Shown here piece by piece: positions 1 to 8,735 of a stretch of 64,000 nt of DNA (its first letter is position 1; every line of letters starts with the position of its first letter). Position numbers and translations under genes: made by a program. The stretch comes from Dryocola clanedunensis_A. GTDB taxonomy: Bacteria > Pseudomonadota > Gammaproteobacteria > Enterobacterales > Enterobacteriaceae. The stretch is from the NCBI GenBank assembly GCA_038405435.1, contig JBBYHZ010000005.1; one strand, 5' to 3'. The notes beneath the pieces were generated by a model that did not search any database, was not told the DNA's origin, and saw only the letters and a program-made list of their open reading frames with translations.

Positions 1-2
1 TT

Positions 3-65
3 ACCAGCGTGCTTCGTAATGCTCCGCTGGCACCGTCTGATAACCAGGGCAAGCCGCGCAAATAA
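3..65 (+). CDS. C-terminal end of an unrecognised element gene (partial)
   Basis: An open frame enters from the left edge and stops with TAA at 63-65. Its last 20 residues are polar and basic and end in GKPRK. A terminator-like hairpin follows 18 bases later, which supports a real gene end. The gene lies on the same side as the integrase and so probably belongs to the integrated element. I do not recognise the protein; too little of it is present to name a family. Confidence 0.4.
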   Translation, partial: TSVLRNAPLAPSDNQGKPRK

Positions 66-83
66 CCAACCACATTCAAACGA

Positions 84-105
84 CCTCGCCACGGCGGGGT
101 TTTTT
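84..105 (+). terminator. Rho-independent terminator
   Basis: CCTCGCC is followed by a very short loop, GGCGGGG and six T. One pair is a G-T wobble. It ends the transcript of the partial gene at the left edge and separates it from the AlpA-like gene that starts 18 bases further on. Confidence 0.7.
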
Positions 106-122
106 ATTGCCTGGAGGAAACC

Positions 123-323
123 ATGGTAGATGTAAATTTAATGCCAATTAACGCCGTCTGCGAAGCGACAGGTTACAAGAAGCCGACCATCTATGAATGG
201 ATGCGCGACGGGAAATTCCCTCGCCCAATCAAGAATGGTCGCTCTGTTCGTTGGCCTTCCAATGAAGTTGATGCATGGATTAAAGAGCGGATCACGTCTT
301 GTCCGCGCTCAGGCCAGCAATGA
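123..323 (+). CDS. AlpA-family helix-turn-helix regulator / excisionase-like protein
   Basis: The 66-residue protein has the usual AlpA/MerR-like winged-helix pattern: INAVCEATGYKKPTIYEWM (helix-turn-helix), then KFPRPIKNGRSVRWPSNEVDAWI. Proteins of this family bind DNA near integrase genes and act as transcription activators or excision factors. The start ATG at 123 has GGAGG 7 bases upstream. The 3' end overlaps the 3' end of the convergent integrase gene by 32 bases, so the two transcripts run into each other. Whether it controls integrase expression or excision is inferred from family and position only. Confidence 0.8.
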   Translation: MVDVNLMPINAVCEATGYKKPTIYEWMRDGKFPRPIKNGRSVRWPSNEVDAWIKERITSCPRSGQQ

Positions 324-1479
324 AGTCTCCCCACCAGTTCATCATCTCCCGCCTTTCCTTCATGTACTCTGCGTGGTTGTAGGCCGCCGCTACCCTGTTC
401 TTTTGTTGGTGGGCTAGTTGCGCCTCAATCACTTCTGGCCTGAACCCTTCTTCATGCAGCGTGGTAGATGCGGTGGCGCGGAAGTCGTGACCGGTTATCT
501 CTCCGCTGGCAAACCCCTGATACTCAATCGCACGATTAATTGTGGTTTTGGCAATGACCTGTCCAGGCTTCGACGGACTCGGGAAAAGGAATTCTTTGTC
601 GCCTGTCTGCAGCTTGAGTTCTTCCAGTAATTCGATAACATGACTGCACAACGGAACGCGGTGTTCTCTGCGCTTCTTCATTATCTCTTTTGGGATTGTC
701 CACTCAGCCTTTTCAAAGTTGATATCTTCCCAGCGGGCCAACCTCAGTTCCTGCTGACGAACGAATGTCATAATCAGCATCTTAATAGCGATAGCCATCA
801 CCGGGCTTCGATAGTGCCTCAGCGCTGAAAGCAACTGACGGATGTCATCTAGTTCTACAGCCCTTGCGTGAGTTACCGGCTTCTGAATCACCGCGCCTTT
901 AAGTGCGGCCGCCGGATCAACTTCTGCGCGCAACGTGGCAACTGCATAGCAAAATACTGACGAGCATATCTGCCGAACCTTGCCAGCTGAATATGCGTTA
1001 CCGGCGTTTTCCAGTGTGCGCATAAGCGCAAGGATGTGAGCGGCTTTCACGTCACGGATCGGGATTTTCCCGATAGCTGGGAGGATGTGCTTATCAAGAA
1101 ATCCGCGATTTACTATCTGAGTTTTTTCGGCCCATGTAATGGTCTTGCGCTCAAACCATTCGTCAGAAACTGACTTGAATGTGTTAGCCGCGTCGCCCAT
1201 CGTGGCAAGCTTTTCCGTGTCTTTTACAACCGTTGGGTTCCTTCCCTGTTTAACCTTCTCACGCGCCCACTCACGTTCTTTTCTGGCATCAGCCAATGAA
1301 ATAGCCGGGTATTCGCCAATAGTGTACCGGCCATCTTTTTTCGGGGTGAGCCAGAAGCGGTATCGCCATATTTTGGCACCGGATGGACGCACGTCGAGAT
1401 AGAGCCCGTTACCGTCCTGCAACTGGTACGGTTTTTCCTGCGGCTTAGCGGATCGTATTTTCGTGTCGGTGAGAGGCAT
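292..1479 (-). CDS. Tyrosine-type site-specific integrase (P4/DUF4102 type)
   Basis: This 395-residue protein catalyses integration and excision of the element at the left of the window. The N-terminal arm-binding domain (about residues 1-85, starting MPLTDTKIRSAKPQ) is the DUF4102 type. A core-binding helical domain follows, then the catalytic domain with the first Arg in TFVRQQELRLARWEDI, the HDFRATAS box near residue 340 and the Tyr nucleophile in AAYNHAEYMKERR near the C terminus. All catalytic motifs look intact. The ATG at 1479 is chosen because MPLTD is the usual family start; a TTG at 1500 would add seven residues. The gene is transcribed away from tctC, so the attachment site should lie between 1480 and about 1780. 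Confidence 0.93.
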   Translation of the reverse strand: MPLTDTKIRSAKPQEKPYQLQDGNGLYLDVRPSGAKIWRYRFWLTPKKDGRYTIGEYPAISLADARKEREWAREKVKQGRNPTVVKDTEKLATMGDAANTFKSVSDEWFERKTITWAEKTQIVNRGFLDKHILPAIGKIPIRDVKAAHILALMRTLENAGNAYSAGKVRQICSSVFCYAVATLRAEVDPAAALKGAVIQKPVTHARAVELDDIRQLLSALRHYRSPVMAIAIKMLIMTFVRQQELRLARWEDINFEKAEWTIPKEIMKKRREHRVPLCSHVIELLEELKLQTGDKEFLFPSPSKPGQVIAKTTINRAIEYQGFASGEITGHDFRATASTTLHEEGFRPEVIEAQLAHQQKNRVAAAYNHAEYMKERREMMNWWGDFIAGLSADKT

Positions 1480-1482
1480 GGT

Positions 1483-1512
1483 TACCGGACAAGCAATCAA
1501 ATTTGTCCGGTA
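1483..1512. promoter_or_regulatory. Inverted repeat just upstream of the integrase start
   Basis: TACCGGACAA and TTGTCCGGTA form a perfect 10-bp inverted repeat separated by 10 bases. The repeat covers the integrase ribosome-binding region. It could be an operator for autoregulation, an mRNA hairpin limiting translation, or part of the recombination core. The sequence alone does not decide. Confidence 0.6.
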
Positions 1513-1794
1513 GGTTATCCGGTTTTTTGCCAGCTCTCAATATTCGTCGGCATAACTCGGCATAACTTGAGCCAGTTCACAAAGGGGATTTGCGGAGGTG
1601 CGACATACTAAAGCATAACTACACATAATCCAGTGCAGATAAGCCAATAAGAGACGCATATCACATCCTGTAAAGTTAGTAGCGCGGTGAAAGGAAAATG
1701 AAAGGTTACTGTTTTAACAATCGAGAAACAGAATCGCTACAGAGCGGTTCACATAACGCAAAACATCTCTCGATAATTTGATGTGAGGAAGACA
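1513..1794. other. Non-coding junction between integrated element and tctC; candidate attachment and arm sites
   Basis: No gene is seen here. CGGCATAACT occurs twice in tandem (1548-1567) and its core GCATAACT again at 1613-1620. Such short repeats beside an integrase gene resemble arm-type integrase-binding sites. The element/chromosome boundary must lie in this stretch, but no tRNA end is visible and the other att copy lies outside the window, so the core cannot be marked. The tctC promoter should be in the right half. Confidence 0.5.
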
Positions 1795-2775
1795 ATGAAA
1801 TCATCTCTGCTCTGTACCCTTTCAGCGCTTTCCCTGCTTTGCAGCTCTTTTGCAGGCATAGCGGCGGAAGCCCCCTCCCGCACCGAATGTATTGCCCCGG
1901 CAAAACCCGGCGGCGGTTTCGATCTGACCTGCAAACTGATTCAGGTCAGCCTCCAGGAAACGGGAGCCATTACCAAACCGATGCGCGTCACCTACATGCC
2001 GGGCGGCGTGGGTGCCGTGGCTTATAACGCAATTGTGGCCCAGCGCCCTGCCGAAGCGGGCACGCTGGTCGCCTTCTCCGGCGGCTCGTTACTCAACCTT
2101 TCACAGGGGAAATTTGGCCGCTATGGCGTGGACGACGTGCGCTGGCTGGCGAGCGTGGGCACCGACTACGGCATGATTGCCGTGCGCGCCGACTCCCCGT
2201 GGAAGAGCCTGAAAGATTTAATGCAGGCAATGGAAAAAGATCCTAACAGCGTGGTGTTTGGCGCGGGCGCCTCCATCGGCAGCCAGGACTGGATGAAAAC
2301 GGCGCTGCTGGCGAAACAGGCCGGTGTCGATCCCCATAAAATGCGCTACGTGGCCTTTGAAGGCGGTGGCGAGCCGGTGACCGCCCTGCTCGGCAACCAT
2401 ATCCAGGCCGTTTCCGGCGATCTGAGCGAAATGGTTCCCTATCTGAAAGGCAACAAGCTTCGCGTGCTTGCCGTGTTTGCTGAAGAGCGGCTGCCCGGCG
2501 ATCTGGCCCAGGTTCCCACCGCTAAAGAGCAGGGTTATGACCTCGTCTGGCCGATTATTCGCGGCTTCTACGTTGGGCCAAAAGTCAGCGACGAAACCTA
2601 CGCCTGGTGGGTAAAGGAGTTTGAGAAGCTGCAGCAGACCGCAGAATTCAAACAGCAGCGGGATCTGCGCGGCCTGTTTGAGTTCAACATGACGGGCGCA
2701 GCGCTGGACAGCTACGTCAAAAAACAGGTTACGGATTATCGCGAGCAGGCTAAAGCGTTTGGGCTGGCGAAATAA
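1795..2775 (+). CDS. tctC: Tripartite tricarboxylate transporter, periplasmic binding protein (TctC family)
   Basis: This is the extracytoplasmic receptor of a TTT-family transporter, which captures citrate or a related carboxylate for the TctAB membrane pair. The start ATG at 1795 has GAGGA 6 bases upstream and gives a clear Sec signal peptide (KSSLL..LLCSSFAGIAAEA). The mature part holds the family pattern IAPAKPGGGFDLTCKL near the N terminus, followed by the two-lobe Bug/TctC fold. The length, about 326 residues, is normal. It is the first gene of tctCBA with short spacers. The substrate is inferred from the family. The usual two-component regulator genes tctDE are not visible beside it. 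Confidence 0.92.
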   Translation: MKSSLLCTLSALSLLCSSFAGIAAEAPSRTECIAPAKPGGGFDLTCKLIQVSLQETGAITKPMRVTYMPGGVGAVAYNAIVAQRPAEAGTLVAFSGGSLLNLSQGKFGRYGVDDVRWLASVGTDYGMIAVRADSPWKSLKDLMQAMEKDPNSVVFGAGASIGSQDWMKTALLAKQAGVDPHKMRYVAFEGGGEPVTALLGNHIQAVSGDLSEMVPYLKGNKLRVLAVFAEERLPGDLAQVPTAKEQGYDLVWPIIRGFYVGPKVSDETYAWWVKEFEKLQQTAEFKQQRDLRGLFEFNMTGAALDSYVKKQVTDYREQAKAFGLAK

Positions 2776-2793
2776 CCGATACCGGAGGTCATG

Positions 2794-3225
2794 ATGAGCG
2801 ATCGTATTTTTGCCGGTATCTGGCTGCTGCTGTGCATCGGCGGCCTGTTCGTCGCCTGGCAAATCCAGAGCGAATACACCTATGAACCCGTAGGGCCAAG
2901 GCCGTTCCCGATGGCGATTGTCGGACTGATGGCGCTGTGCTCCCTGCTGCTTCTGCTACGCCAGCCGGACGTGGTCAGCTGGCCTCATCACAAGGTGCTT
3001 CAGCGCCTGCTGGTGATGGTTATCGGCCTGCTGCTGTACGCATGGGGTTTTGAATGGCTGGGCTTCCCGCTCGCCACCGCGCTGCTGACGGTCTGTATCG
3101 GCATGCAGTTTGGGGCAACATGGCCTGCCGCCATCGTGGCGGGGATCGTGATGGGCGGCGCGCTCTTTTTCGCCTTCGATTATCTGCTGGACGTCACCCT
3201 ACCCCTCGGCGCCTGGCTGAGCTAA
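2794..3225 (+). CDS. tctB: Tripartite tricarboxylate transporter, small membrane subunit (TctB family)
   Basis: This small integral membrane subunit (143 residues, four predicted helices) pairs with TctA in the sodium-driven carboxylate importer. The opening segment RIFAGIWLLLCIGGLFVAWQ is the first helix, and YEPVGPRPFPM matches the conserved TctB loop. There are two ATG codons in a row at 2791 and 2794. GGAGG at 2784-2788 is better placed for the second. The gene lies 18 bases after tctC and 10 bases before tctA, so it is translated within one operon. Confidence 0.88.
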   Translation: MSDRIFAGIWLLLCIGGLFVAWQIQSEYTYEPVGPRPFPMAIVGLMALCSLLLLLRQPDVVSWPHHKVLQRLLVMVIGLLLYAWGFEWLGFPLATALLTVCIGMQFGATWPAAIVAGIVMGGALFFAFDYLLDVTLPLGAWLS

Positions 3226-3235
3226 CGGAGGATTT

Positions 3236-4747
3236 ATGGATACCTGGCTTTATCTTTCACAGGGCTTTGCCGTTGCGCTCACCCCTGAAAACCTGATGAT
3301 TGCCCTCATCGGCTGCTTTGTTGGCACCATCGTCGGGCTGCTGCCGGGCCTGGGGCCGATTAACGGCGTGGCGATACTGCTGCCGCTGGCTTTTGCGCTC
3401 AAGCTACCGCCCGAGTCGGCGCTGATTCTGCTGGCAACGGTCTATATCGGCTGCGAATACGGGGGGCGGATTTCATCCATTTTGCTGAACGTGCCGGGGG
3501 ATGCCGCCGCTATCATGACCGCGCTGGACGGCTATCCGATGGCGCAGCAGGGGAAAGGCGGCGTCGCGCTTTCTATCTCTGCGGTCAGTTCGTTCGTCGG
3601 CTCAATGATTGCCATCGGCGGGATTATTCTGTTTGCTCCGGCGCTGGCGCAGTGGTCGCTGAGCTTCGGGCCCGCCGAGTACTTTGCGCTGATGGTCTTC
3701 GCCATTGCCTGTCTGGGCAGCATGATGGCGCAGAATCCGCTGAAATCGTTTCTTGCCGCCCTCATCGGCCTGGGTCTTGCCACCGTCGGAGTAGATGCCA
3801 ACACCGGGGTTTATCGCTTCACGTTTGACAGCGTTCATCTCTCCGACGGCGTGCAGTTCATCGTAGTGGTGATCGGCCTGTTCTCGGTGTCCGAAATTCT
3901 GCTGATGCTGGAGTCCACCAGCAGCGGGCAGACGCTGGTGCGCAAAACCGGACGCATGATGTTCAACATGAAAGAAGCCGCGCAGTGTACCGGGGCGACT
4001 TTGCGCTCGTCGGTCATTGGCTTCTTCGTCGGCATTCTGCCAGGTGCCGGGGCCACCATCGCCAGCGCCATCACCTACATGACCGAGAAGAAAATCAGCG
4101 GTAACAGCGACACGTTCGGCAAAGGGGATATTCGCGGCGTGGCCGCACCGGAGGCCGCCAACAACGCCTCAGCCTGCGGGTCGTTTATCCCGATGCTGAC
4201 GCTGGGCGTGCCGGGTTCCGGCACCACGGCGGTCATGATGGGCGCGCTGACGCTCTATAACATCACGCCTGGACCCGCGATGTTTACCGAGCAGCCGGAT
4301 ATCGTCTGGGGGTTAATCGCTTCGCTGCTGGTTGCCAACGTGATGCTGCTGGTGATGAACATCCCGCTGATTGGCCTGTTCACCCGCATGCTGACCATCC
4401 CACTGTGGTTCCTGGTTCCGGCGATTGCGGCTGTTTCGGCCGTCGGGGTTTATGCGGTTCACAGCACCACCTTCGATCTGGTGCTGATGGTCGGGCTTGG
4501 AATTCTGGGGTACATCCTGCGTAAGATGCACTTCCCGATGTCGCCGCTGATCCTGGGCTTCGTGCTGGGGGAAATGCTCGAGCAGAACCTGCGCCGGGCG
4601 CTGTCCATCAGCAACGGTGGGCTGTCTATACTGTGGGAAAGCGGCGTGGCGAAAAGCCTGCTGGTACTGGCGGTAGCGGTGATTGTAATTCCGCCGCTGT
4701 TACGTCTGGTTCGTCGTCAGCGTAAGGCGGCGGTGGAATTAGGGTGA
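3236..4747 (+). CDS. tctA: Tripartite tricarboxylate transporter, large permease subunit (TctA family)
   Basis: This is the main membrane subunit of the TTT transporter (503 residues, about 12 helices). Family signatures are plain: GLLPGLGPINGVAILLPLAF near residue 38, EYGGRISSILLNVPGDAAA near residue 78, and the second copy FFVGILPGAGATIASAI near residue 265. A good GGAGG lies 7 bases before the ATG. The ORF ends just before the convergent menE gene, with only 16 bases between the two stop codons and no obvious terminator in the gap. Confidence 0.94.
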   Translation: MDTWLYLSQGFAVALTPENLMIALIGCFVGTIVGLLPGLGPINGVAILLPLAFALKLPPESALILLATVYIGCEYGGRISSILLNVPGDAAAIMTALDGYPMAQQGKGGVALSISAVSSFVGSMIAIGGIILFAPALAQWSLSFGPAEYFALMVFAIACLGSMMAQNPLKSFLAALIGLGLATVGVDANTGVYRFTFDSVHLSDGVQFIVVVIGLFSVSEILLMLESTSSGQTLVRKTGRMMFNMKEAAQCTGATLRSSVIGFFVGILPGAGATIASAITYMTEKKISGNSDTFGKGDIRGVAAPEAANNASACGSFIPMLTLGVPGSGTTAVMMGALTLYNITPGPAMFTEQPDIVWGLIASLLVANVMLLVMNIPLIGLFTRMLTIPLWFLVPAIAAVSAVGVYAVHSTTFDLVLMVGLGILGYILRKMHFPMSPLILGFVLGEMLEQNLRRALSISNGGLSILWESGVAKSLLVLAVAVIVIPPLLRLVRRQRKAAVELG

Positions 4748-4763
4748 TGTTTAGTGGATGGCG

Positions 4764-6137
4764 CTAATGCTTATCAACCCTACTTTTCTCATTAACCCAT
4801 GCAATTAACCGGGCGCGGGATATTTTTATCCCGCCCTGTTTTACCGAGTCGGGCAGAGGCAGCCAGCGCACGGGCTGCTGGAAACGCGCTAGCCTTCCCT
4901 GCACCCACTCCGCCAGAAGCGACAGATCAAATTCAGCATCCGCTTCGACCACCGCAACCGGCCGCTGGCCAAACTCGGCATCGTCAACGGGTACGATAAA
5001 TACCTGCTTCACCGCCGGGTGCGCAGCGATAACCCGCTCCACCTCTTCCGGCTGAATGCCCTCCCCGCCGCTGAAAAAGAGATTATCCAGACGCCCGACA
5101 ATCGTGAGCCTGCCGCCGCTTAGCACGCCCCGATCGCGGGTGCTGAACCAGCCTTCGTCATTGACAATCGGCACCAGCCTGCCGTTACGCCAGTAGCCGC
5201 TGGCCAGGCTGTTGGCGCGGATCCAGACCTCGTTTTCAACGATCTTCACTTCGCGACCGGGTAGCGCCTCGCCGACGTCAGGCAGCCCGTCCGCCCGTTT
5301 GGCACACACCGTTGAAGCAAGCTCCGTCAGGCCATAGCCACACCAGCAGTCCACGCCGCGCGCCTGGGCTGCTTCGGTTAATTCGACGGGGATTGCCGCG
5401 CCGCCCAGCAGAACTTCGCGTAATGCCAGAGGTTTAGATTGTTCGAGCAGGCGCCAGAGCTGCGTTGGCACAAGCGAGGCGTGCGTGCAGCCCTGCAACG
5501 CATCCGCGAGAGGGTGAAGCGACCTCACAACCATGCAGCCACCGGCAAGCAGCCAGCGCCAAAGGATGCCCTGCCCGGAAACGTGAAACAGCGGCAGCGA
5601 GAGCAGCCAGCTGTCGTCCTTGCCATAATTCATCACCGACAGCACGCCCTGCGCGCTGGCAAGATGCGCGGCAAAAGTATGAACCGCGGCCTTTGGCAAA
5701 CCGCTGGAGCCGGAAGTCAGCGTCATAGAAGCCAGCCGCTGCGGCTGCCAGTCAGTCTGCCAGGGTTTATCCGCTATAGCCTTAAGCGTGGTGAATCCCG
5801 GGACGGGCTGCGCGTCATCCAGCACCAGCGCGTGGCTGATGGTCAGGCCGGGAAGCAGCTGGCTGAGCAAAGCGTCCGGGAGCTGGGGATTGAGCGGCAA
5901 AACCCGCACACCGCATTGCAGCAGCGCCAGCCAGCAGAGTACAGCTTCCGCACTGTTTTTTGCCCGCAGCGCAACGCCGTCGCCTTCGCGAACGCCCTGC
6001 TGGCAGAACCCACCGGCCAGCGCATCGACTCGCTGACAGAGCGTCTGCCAGCCCAGCGTTTCATCCGCCAGCCGCAGCGCCGCAGCTTCACCACTAAGCG
6101 TTGCCCAGTGCTGCCAGGGCCAGGTAACAAAATTCAT
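4764..6137 (-). CDS. menE: o-succinylbenzoate-CoA ligase
   Basis: MenE activates o-succinylbenzoate with ATP and CoA in menaquinone synthesis (cytosol). The 457-residue protein is an ANL-superfamily acyl-CoA ligase. It has the P-loop MTLTSGSSGLPKAAVHT near residue 137, the GYGLTE motif near residue 270, the hinge region WFSTRDRG and a C-terminal lid domain starting around VGRLDNLFFSGGE. It is the last gene of menFDHBCE and overlaps menC by 4 bases (ATG within the menC stop region), which suggests coupled translation. It converges with tctA. Confidence 0.95.
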   Translation of the reverse strand: MNFVTWPWQHWATLSGEAAALRLADETLGWQTLCQRVDALAGGFCQQGVREGDGVALRAKNSAEAVLCWLALLQCGVRVLPLNPQLPDALLSQLLPGLTISHALVLDDAQPVPGFTTLKAIADKPWQTDWQPQRLASMTLTSGSSGLPKAAVHTFAAHLASAQGVLSVMNYGKDDSWLLSLPLFHVSGQGILWRWLLAGGCMVVRSLHPLADALQGCTHASLVPTQLWRLLEQSKPLALREVLLGGAAIPVELTEAAQARGVDCWCGYGLTELASTVCAKRADGLPDVGEALPGREVKIVENEVWIRANSLASGYWRNGRLVPIVNDEGWFSTRDRGVLSGGRLTIVGRLDNLFFSGGEGIQPEEVERVIAAHPAVKQVFIVPVDDAEFGQRPVAVVEADAEFDLSLLAEWVQGRLARFQQPVRWLPLPDSVKQGGIKISRARLIAWVNEKSRVDKH

Positions 6138-7099
6138 AGTACGCGCTCAAGCTTGTCCAGCTGCCAGCACGGCAGCGGACTGCCCGGCCATTCGCGCACC
6201 AGCTGCGCCTGCATCAGCGACAGCGTATCAAGCCCGGGCACGGTCTGCGGCGTAAGCCAGGCGGCAATGCGCGCAAGCTGCGTCAGGCCAAGACTGGACT
6301 CAATGGATGAGCTGATCACAGCCGTTAAACCCAGAGCGTGCGCCGCTTCCACCTGCGCCCGTACTTTTGCCAGGCTGCCGGTAAGCGTGGGTTTAATAAT
6401 TACGGCTTTCAGGCCAGGCTCGGCGGCAAATTCAAAATCCGCCTCGCGCAGGCTTTCGTCCCAGGCAATCGCAATGCCCGTTTCGCGCGCAAATTCGCGT
6501 GACTGCTCGCGGGTTTTACACGGTTCTTCAATAAAGGCGATGCGCGGACGCAAATCAGGATTGACGTATTTTGCAAACTGCTGCGCCTTAAGCGGCGTCC
6601 AGCCACGGTTGGCGTCCAGACGCAGCCTTAAATCAGGCACCGCTTCAAGCAGCAAGTTGACAACCATGCCGTCGCGCACGGCTTCGTACAGGCCGACTTT
6701 CACCTTCGCCACTTTCTCGCCGGGCAAAGCTTCCAGCATCGCAAAAAGCTCATCCGGGTCGCCGGTGCAAAGCGGCGCGGCGCGATAGTCTGCCCCCGCT
6801 GGCAGCTCACTGTTTAGCTCCGCCAGCGCGCAGCTCAGGCCAAACGCCACGGAAGGCAGCTCGGGCAGCTCACTGCCCCAGCCGGATTGCCAGGCGCTGA
6901 GCCATTCCAGCGTTACACGCTGCGCGTCATCTACGGTTTCTAAGCTAAAGCCCGGCAGCGGGGAGATTTCCCCCCAGCCTTCTTTGTCACCCTCGGAAAG
7001 ACGCACCAGCAGGCCGTCGCGGGTTTTCAGGCGCTGATTGCGCAGCACCACGCCTGCATCCATTGGCACCTGAAAGCGCCACAGCCCAACGCTTCGCAT
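6134..7099 (-). CDS. menC: o-succinylbenzoate synthase
   Basis: MenC dehydrates SHCHC to o-succinylbenzoate. It belongs to the enolase superfamily: the catalytic Lys lies in KVKVGLYEA, the metal ligands in RLDANRGW, FIEEPC and AWDESL, and the second Lys in AVIIKPTL. The length of 321 residues is normal. The start overlaps the menB stop by one base and the end overlaps menE by four bases, so it is tightly coupled in the operon. Confidence 0.95.
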   Translation of the reverse strand: MRSVGLWRFQVPMDAGVVLRNQRLKTRDGLLVRLSEGDKEGWGEISPLPGFSLETVDDAQRVTLEWLSAWQSGWGSELPELPSVAFGLSCALAELNSELPAGADYRAAPLCTGDPDELFAMLEALPGEKVAKVKVGLYEAVRDGMVVNLLLEAVPDLRLRLDANRGWTPLKAQQFAKYVNPDLRPRIAFIEEPCKTREQSREFARETGIAIAWDESLREADFEFAAEPGLKAVIIKPTLTGSLAKVRAQVEAAHALGLTAVISSSIESSLGLTQLARIAAWLTPQTVPGLDTLSLMQAQLVREWPGSPLPCWQLDKLERVL

Positions 7100-7956
7100 T
7101 ACGGATTCCGTTTAAATTTGCTGAAGTCCGGCTGGCGCTTCTGGTTGAACGCGTTGCGCCCTTCCTGGCCCTCTTCGGTCATATAGAACAGCATGGTGGC
7201 GTTACCCGCCAGCTCCTGCAGGCCGGCCTGGCCGTCGCAGTCCGCGTTCAGAGCGGCTTTCAGGCAGCGCAGCGCCATCGGACTGTTTTCCAGCATTTCA
7301 CGGCACCAGCGCACGGTCTCTTTTTCCAGATCGGCATTCGGCACCACAGTGTTAACCAGGCCCATATCCAGCGCTTCTTTCGCATCGTACTGACGGCACA
7401 GGAACCAGATTTCGCGTGCTTTTTTCTGACCGACGATGCGGGCCATATAAGAGGCGCCCCAGCCGCCGTCGAAGGAGCCGACTTTCGGGCCGGTCTGGCC
7501 GAAGATGGCGTTTTCAGCCGCGATTGTCAGATCACACATCATGTGCAGTACGTGACCGCCGCCGATGGAGTAACCGGCTACCATCGCCACAACTGGTTTT
7601 GGGCAGGTGCGGATCTGGCGCTGGAAGTCCAGCACGTTCAGGTGATGGGTGCCGCTGGCGTCCTGGTAGCCGCCGTAGTCGCCGCGTACTTTCTGATCGC
7701 CGCCCGCGCAGAAGGCTTTTTCGCCTTCGCCAGTCAGGATAATGACGCCGATGTTGTCGTCGTAGCGGGCATCCGCCAGCGCGTTGATCATCTCTTTGAC
7801 GGTCAGCGGGCGGAACGCATTGCGCACTTCCGGACGGTTAATGGTGATTTTTGCGATGCCGTCCGCAGATTTGTGATAGCGGATGTCGGTATAGCCTTCG
7901 GAGCAGTCCTGCCATTCAACCGGGGCGTAAAGTACTTTTTCATCAGGATAAATCAT
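7099..7956 (-). CDS. menB: 1,4-dihydroxy-2-naphthoyl-CoA synthase
   Basis: MenB closes the second ring of the naphthoquinone by a Dieckmann-type condensation of OSB-CoA. It is a crotonase-fold protein of 285 residues. The oxyanion-hole and CoA regions are seen in FCAGGDQKVRGDYGGYQD and VAGYSIGGGHVLHMMCDL, and the active-site loop in GPKVGSFDGGWGASYMAR. It is highly conserved with the E. coli enzyme. Its ATG overlaps the end of menH by four bases. Confidence 0.97.
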   Translation of the reverse strand: MIYPDEKVLYAPVEWQDCSEGYTDIRYHKSADGIAKITINRPEVRNAFRPLTVKEMINALADARYDDNIGVIILTGEGEKAFCAGGDQKVRGDYGGYQDASGTHHLNVLDFQRQIRTCPKPVVAMVAGYSIGGGHVLHMMCDLTIAAENAIFGQTGPKVGSFDGGWGASYMARIVGQKKAREIWFLCRQYDAKEALDMGLVNTVVPNADLEKETVRWCREMLENSPMALRCLKAALNADCDGQAGLQELAGNATMLFYMTEEGQEGRNAFNQKRQPDFSKFKRNP

Positions 7957-8735
7957 GGTGAGACCTCAATATGTTGACGCAATAAAGTGAGCAGGCAGGC
8001 GCGAAACGCAGCAGGATTTTCCCTGTGCGCGTTGTGCCCGGCCGCGGGAATAAGATGCGGTGACAGGCCCAGACCTGCGGCAGCGGCGCGGAATTTTTCA
8101 TCCCGCTCACCACAAATATAGTGAAACGGTACGTGCAGCTTATGGAGAGGCGTGTGTAGATCGGGCTGCACGCCCAGAGAAGTGGATTCAAGCATATCTG
8201 CAAGCGTGGCGGGATTGTTATGGCTGCGCAGCTCAACCAGCGCCGCCCGCTGCACATCCGTCAGCGAGCGGAACACCGGTTGTAGATACCAGGCTTCAAG
8301 CACCTCAGCAACAGGCCGATCACGGAATCGCTGCGCCCAGAGCTGGTCAGACGCCAGCCTCGCGTTACGAGCCTCAGGATCCGCAAGCCCAGGATTTCCG
8401 CCCTCGACGATCAGCCCCCGCAGCCCGGTATTCTCTGCCTGACAGGCGTGATACATCGCCACTCTTCCACCGAGCGAGTACCCCACCAGCCAGTAGTTAA
8501 GTATGTTGTAACTAACTAACGTTTTGCGCAGCAAATCGTCAACCGCAGCAAAACCTTCCGCCGAAATCTCTGCCGAGCCGCCGTGGCCGGGCAGGTCAAC
8601 GGCGAGCTGCGGCCACTGTGTAAACGAATCGTAAAACGGCGCCCACTCCTGCTGGCTGCCCAGAAAGCCGTGCAGCCAGACCACGCAGGGCAGATCCGCA
8701 CGCAGGCCTGGCATGTGGGCCGCATGCAGAATCAT
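7953..8735 (-). CDS. menH: 2-succinyl-6-hydroxy-2,4-cyclohexadiene-1-carboxylate synthase
   Basis: MenH removes pyruvate from SEPHCHC to give SHCHC. It is an alpha/beta-hydrolase of 260 residues: the oxyanion region is WLHGFLGSQQEW, the nucleophile elbow LVGYSLGGRVA holds the Ser, the acid is expected near CGERDEKF, and the His is in PAAGHNAHREN. It overlaps menD by four bases and menB by four bases, within one operon. Confidence 0.94.
   Translation of the reverse strand: MILHAAHMPGLRADLPCVVWLHGFLGSQQEWAPFYDSFTQWPQLAVDLPGHGGSAEISAEGFAAVDDLLRKTLVSYNILNYWLVGYSLGGRVAMYHACQAENTGLRGLIVEGGNPGLADPEARNARLASDQLWAQRFRDRPVAEVLEAWYLQPVFRSLTDVQRAALVELRSHNNPATLADMLESTSLGVQPDLHTPLHKLHVPFHYICGERDEKFRAAAAGLGLSPHLIPAAGHNAHRENPAAFRACLLTLLRQHIEVSP

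Noticed and set aside
1706..1934. Minus-strand ORFs over the tctC start
   Set aside because: They run opposite to the signal peptide of tctC and have no ribosome site.
5439..6788. 449-codon plus-strand ORF opposite menE/menC
   Set aside because: Antisense shadow of two well-identified genes; Arg/Ala/Ser-rich low-quality translation spanning a gene junction.
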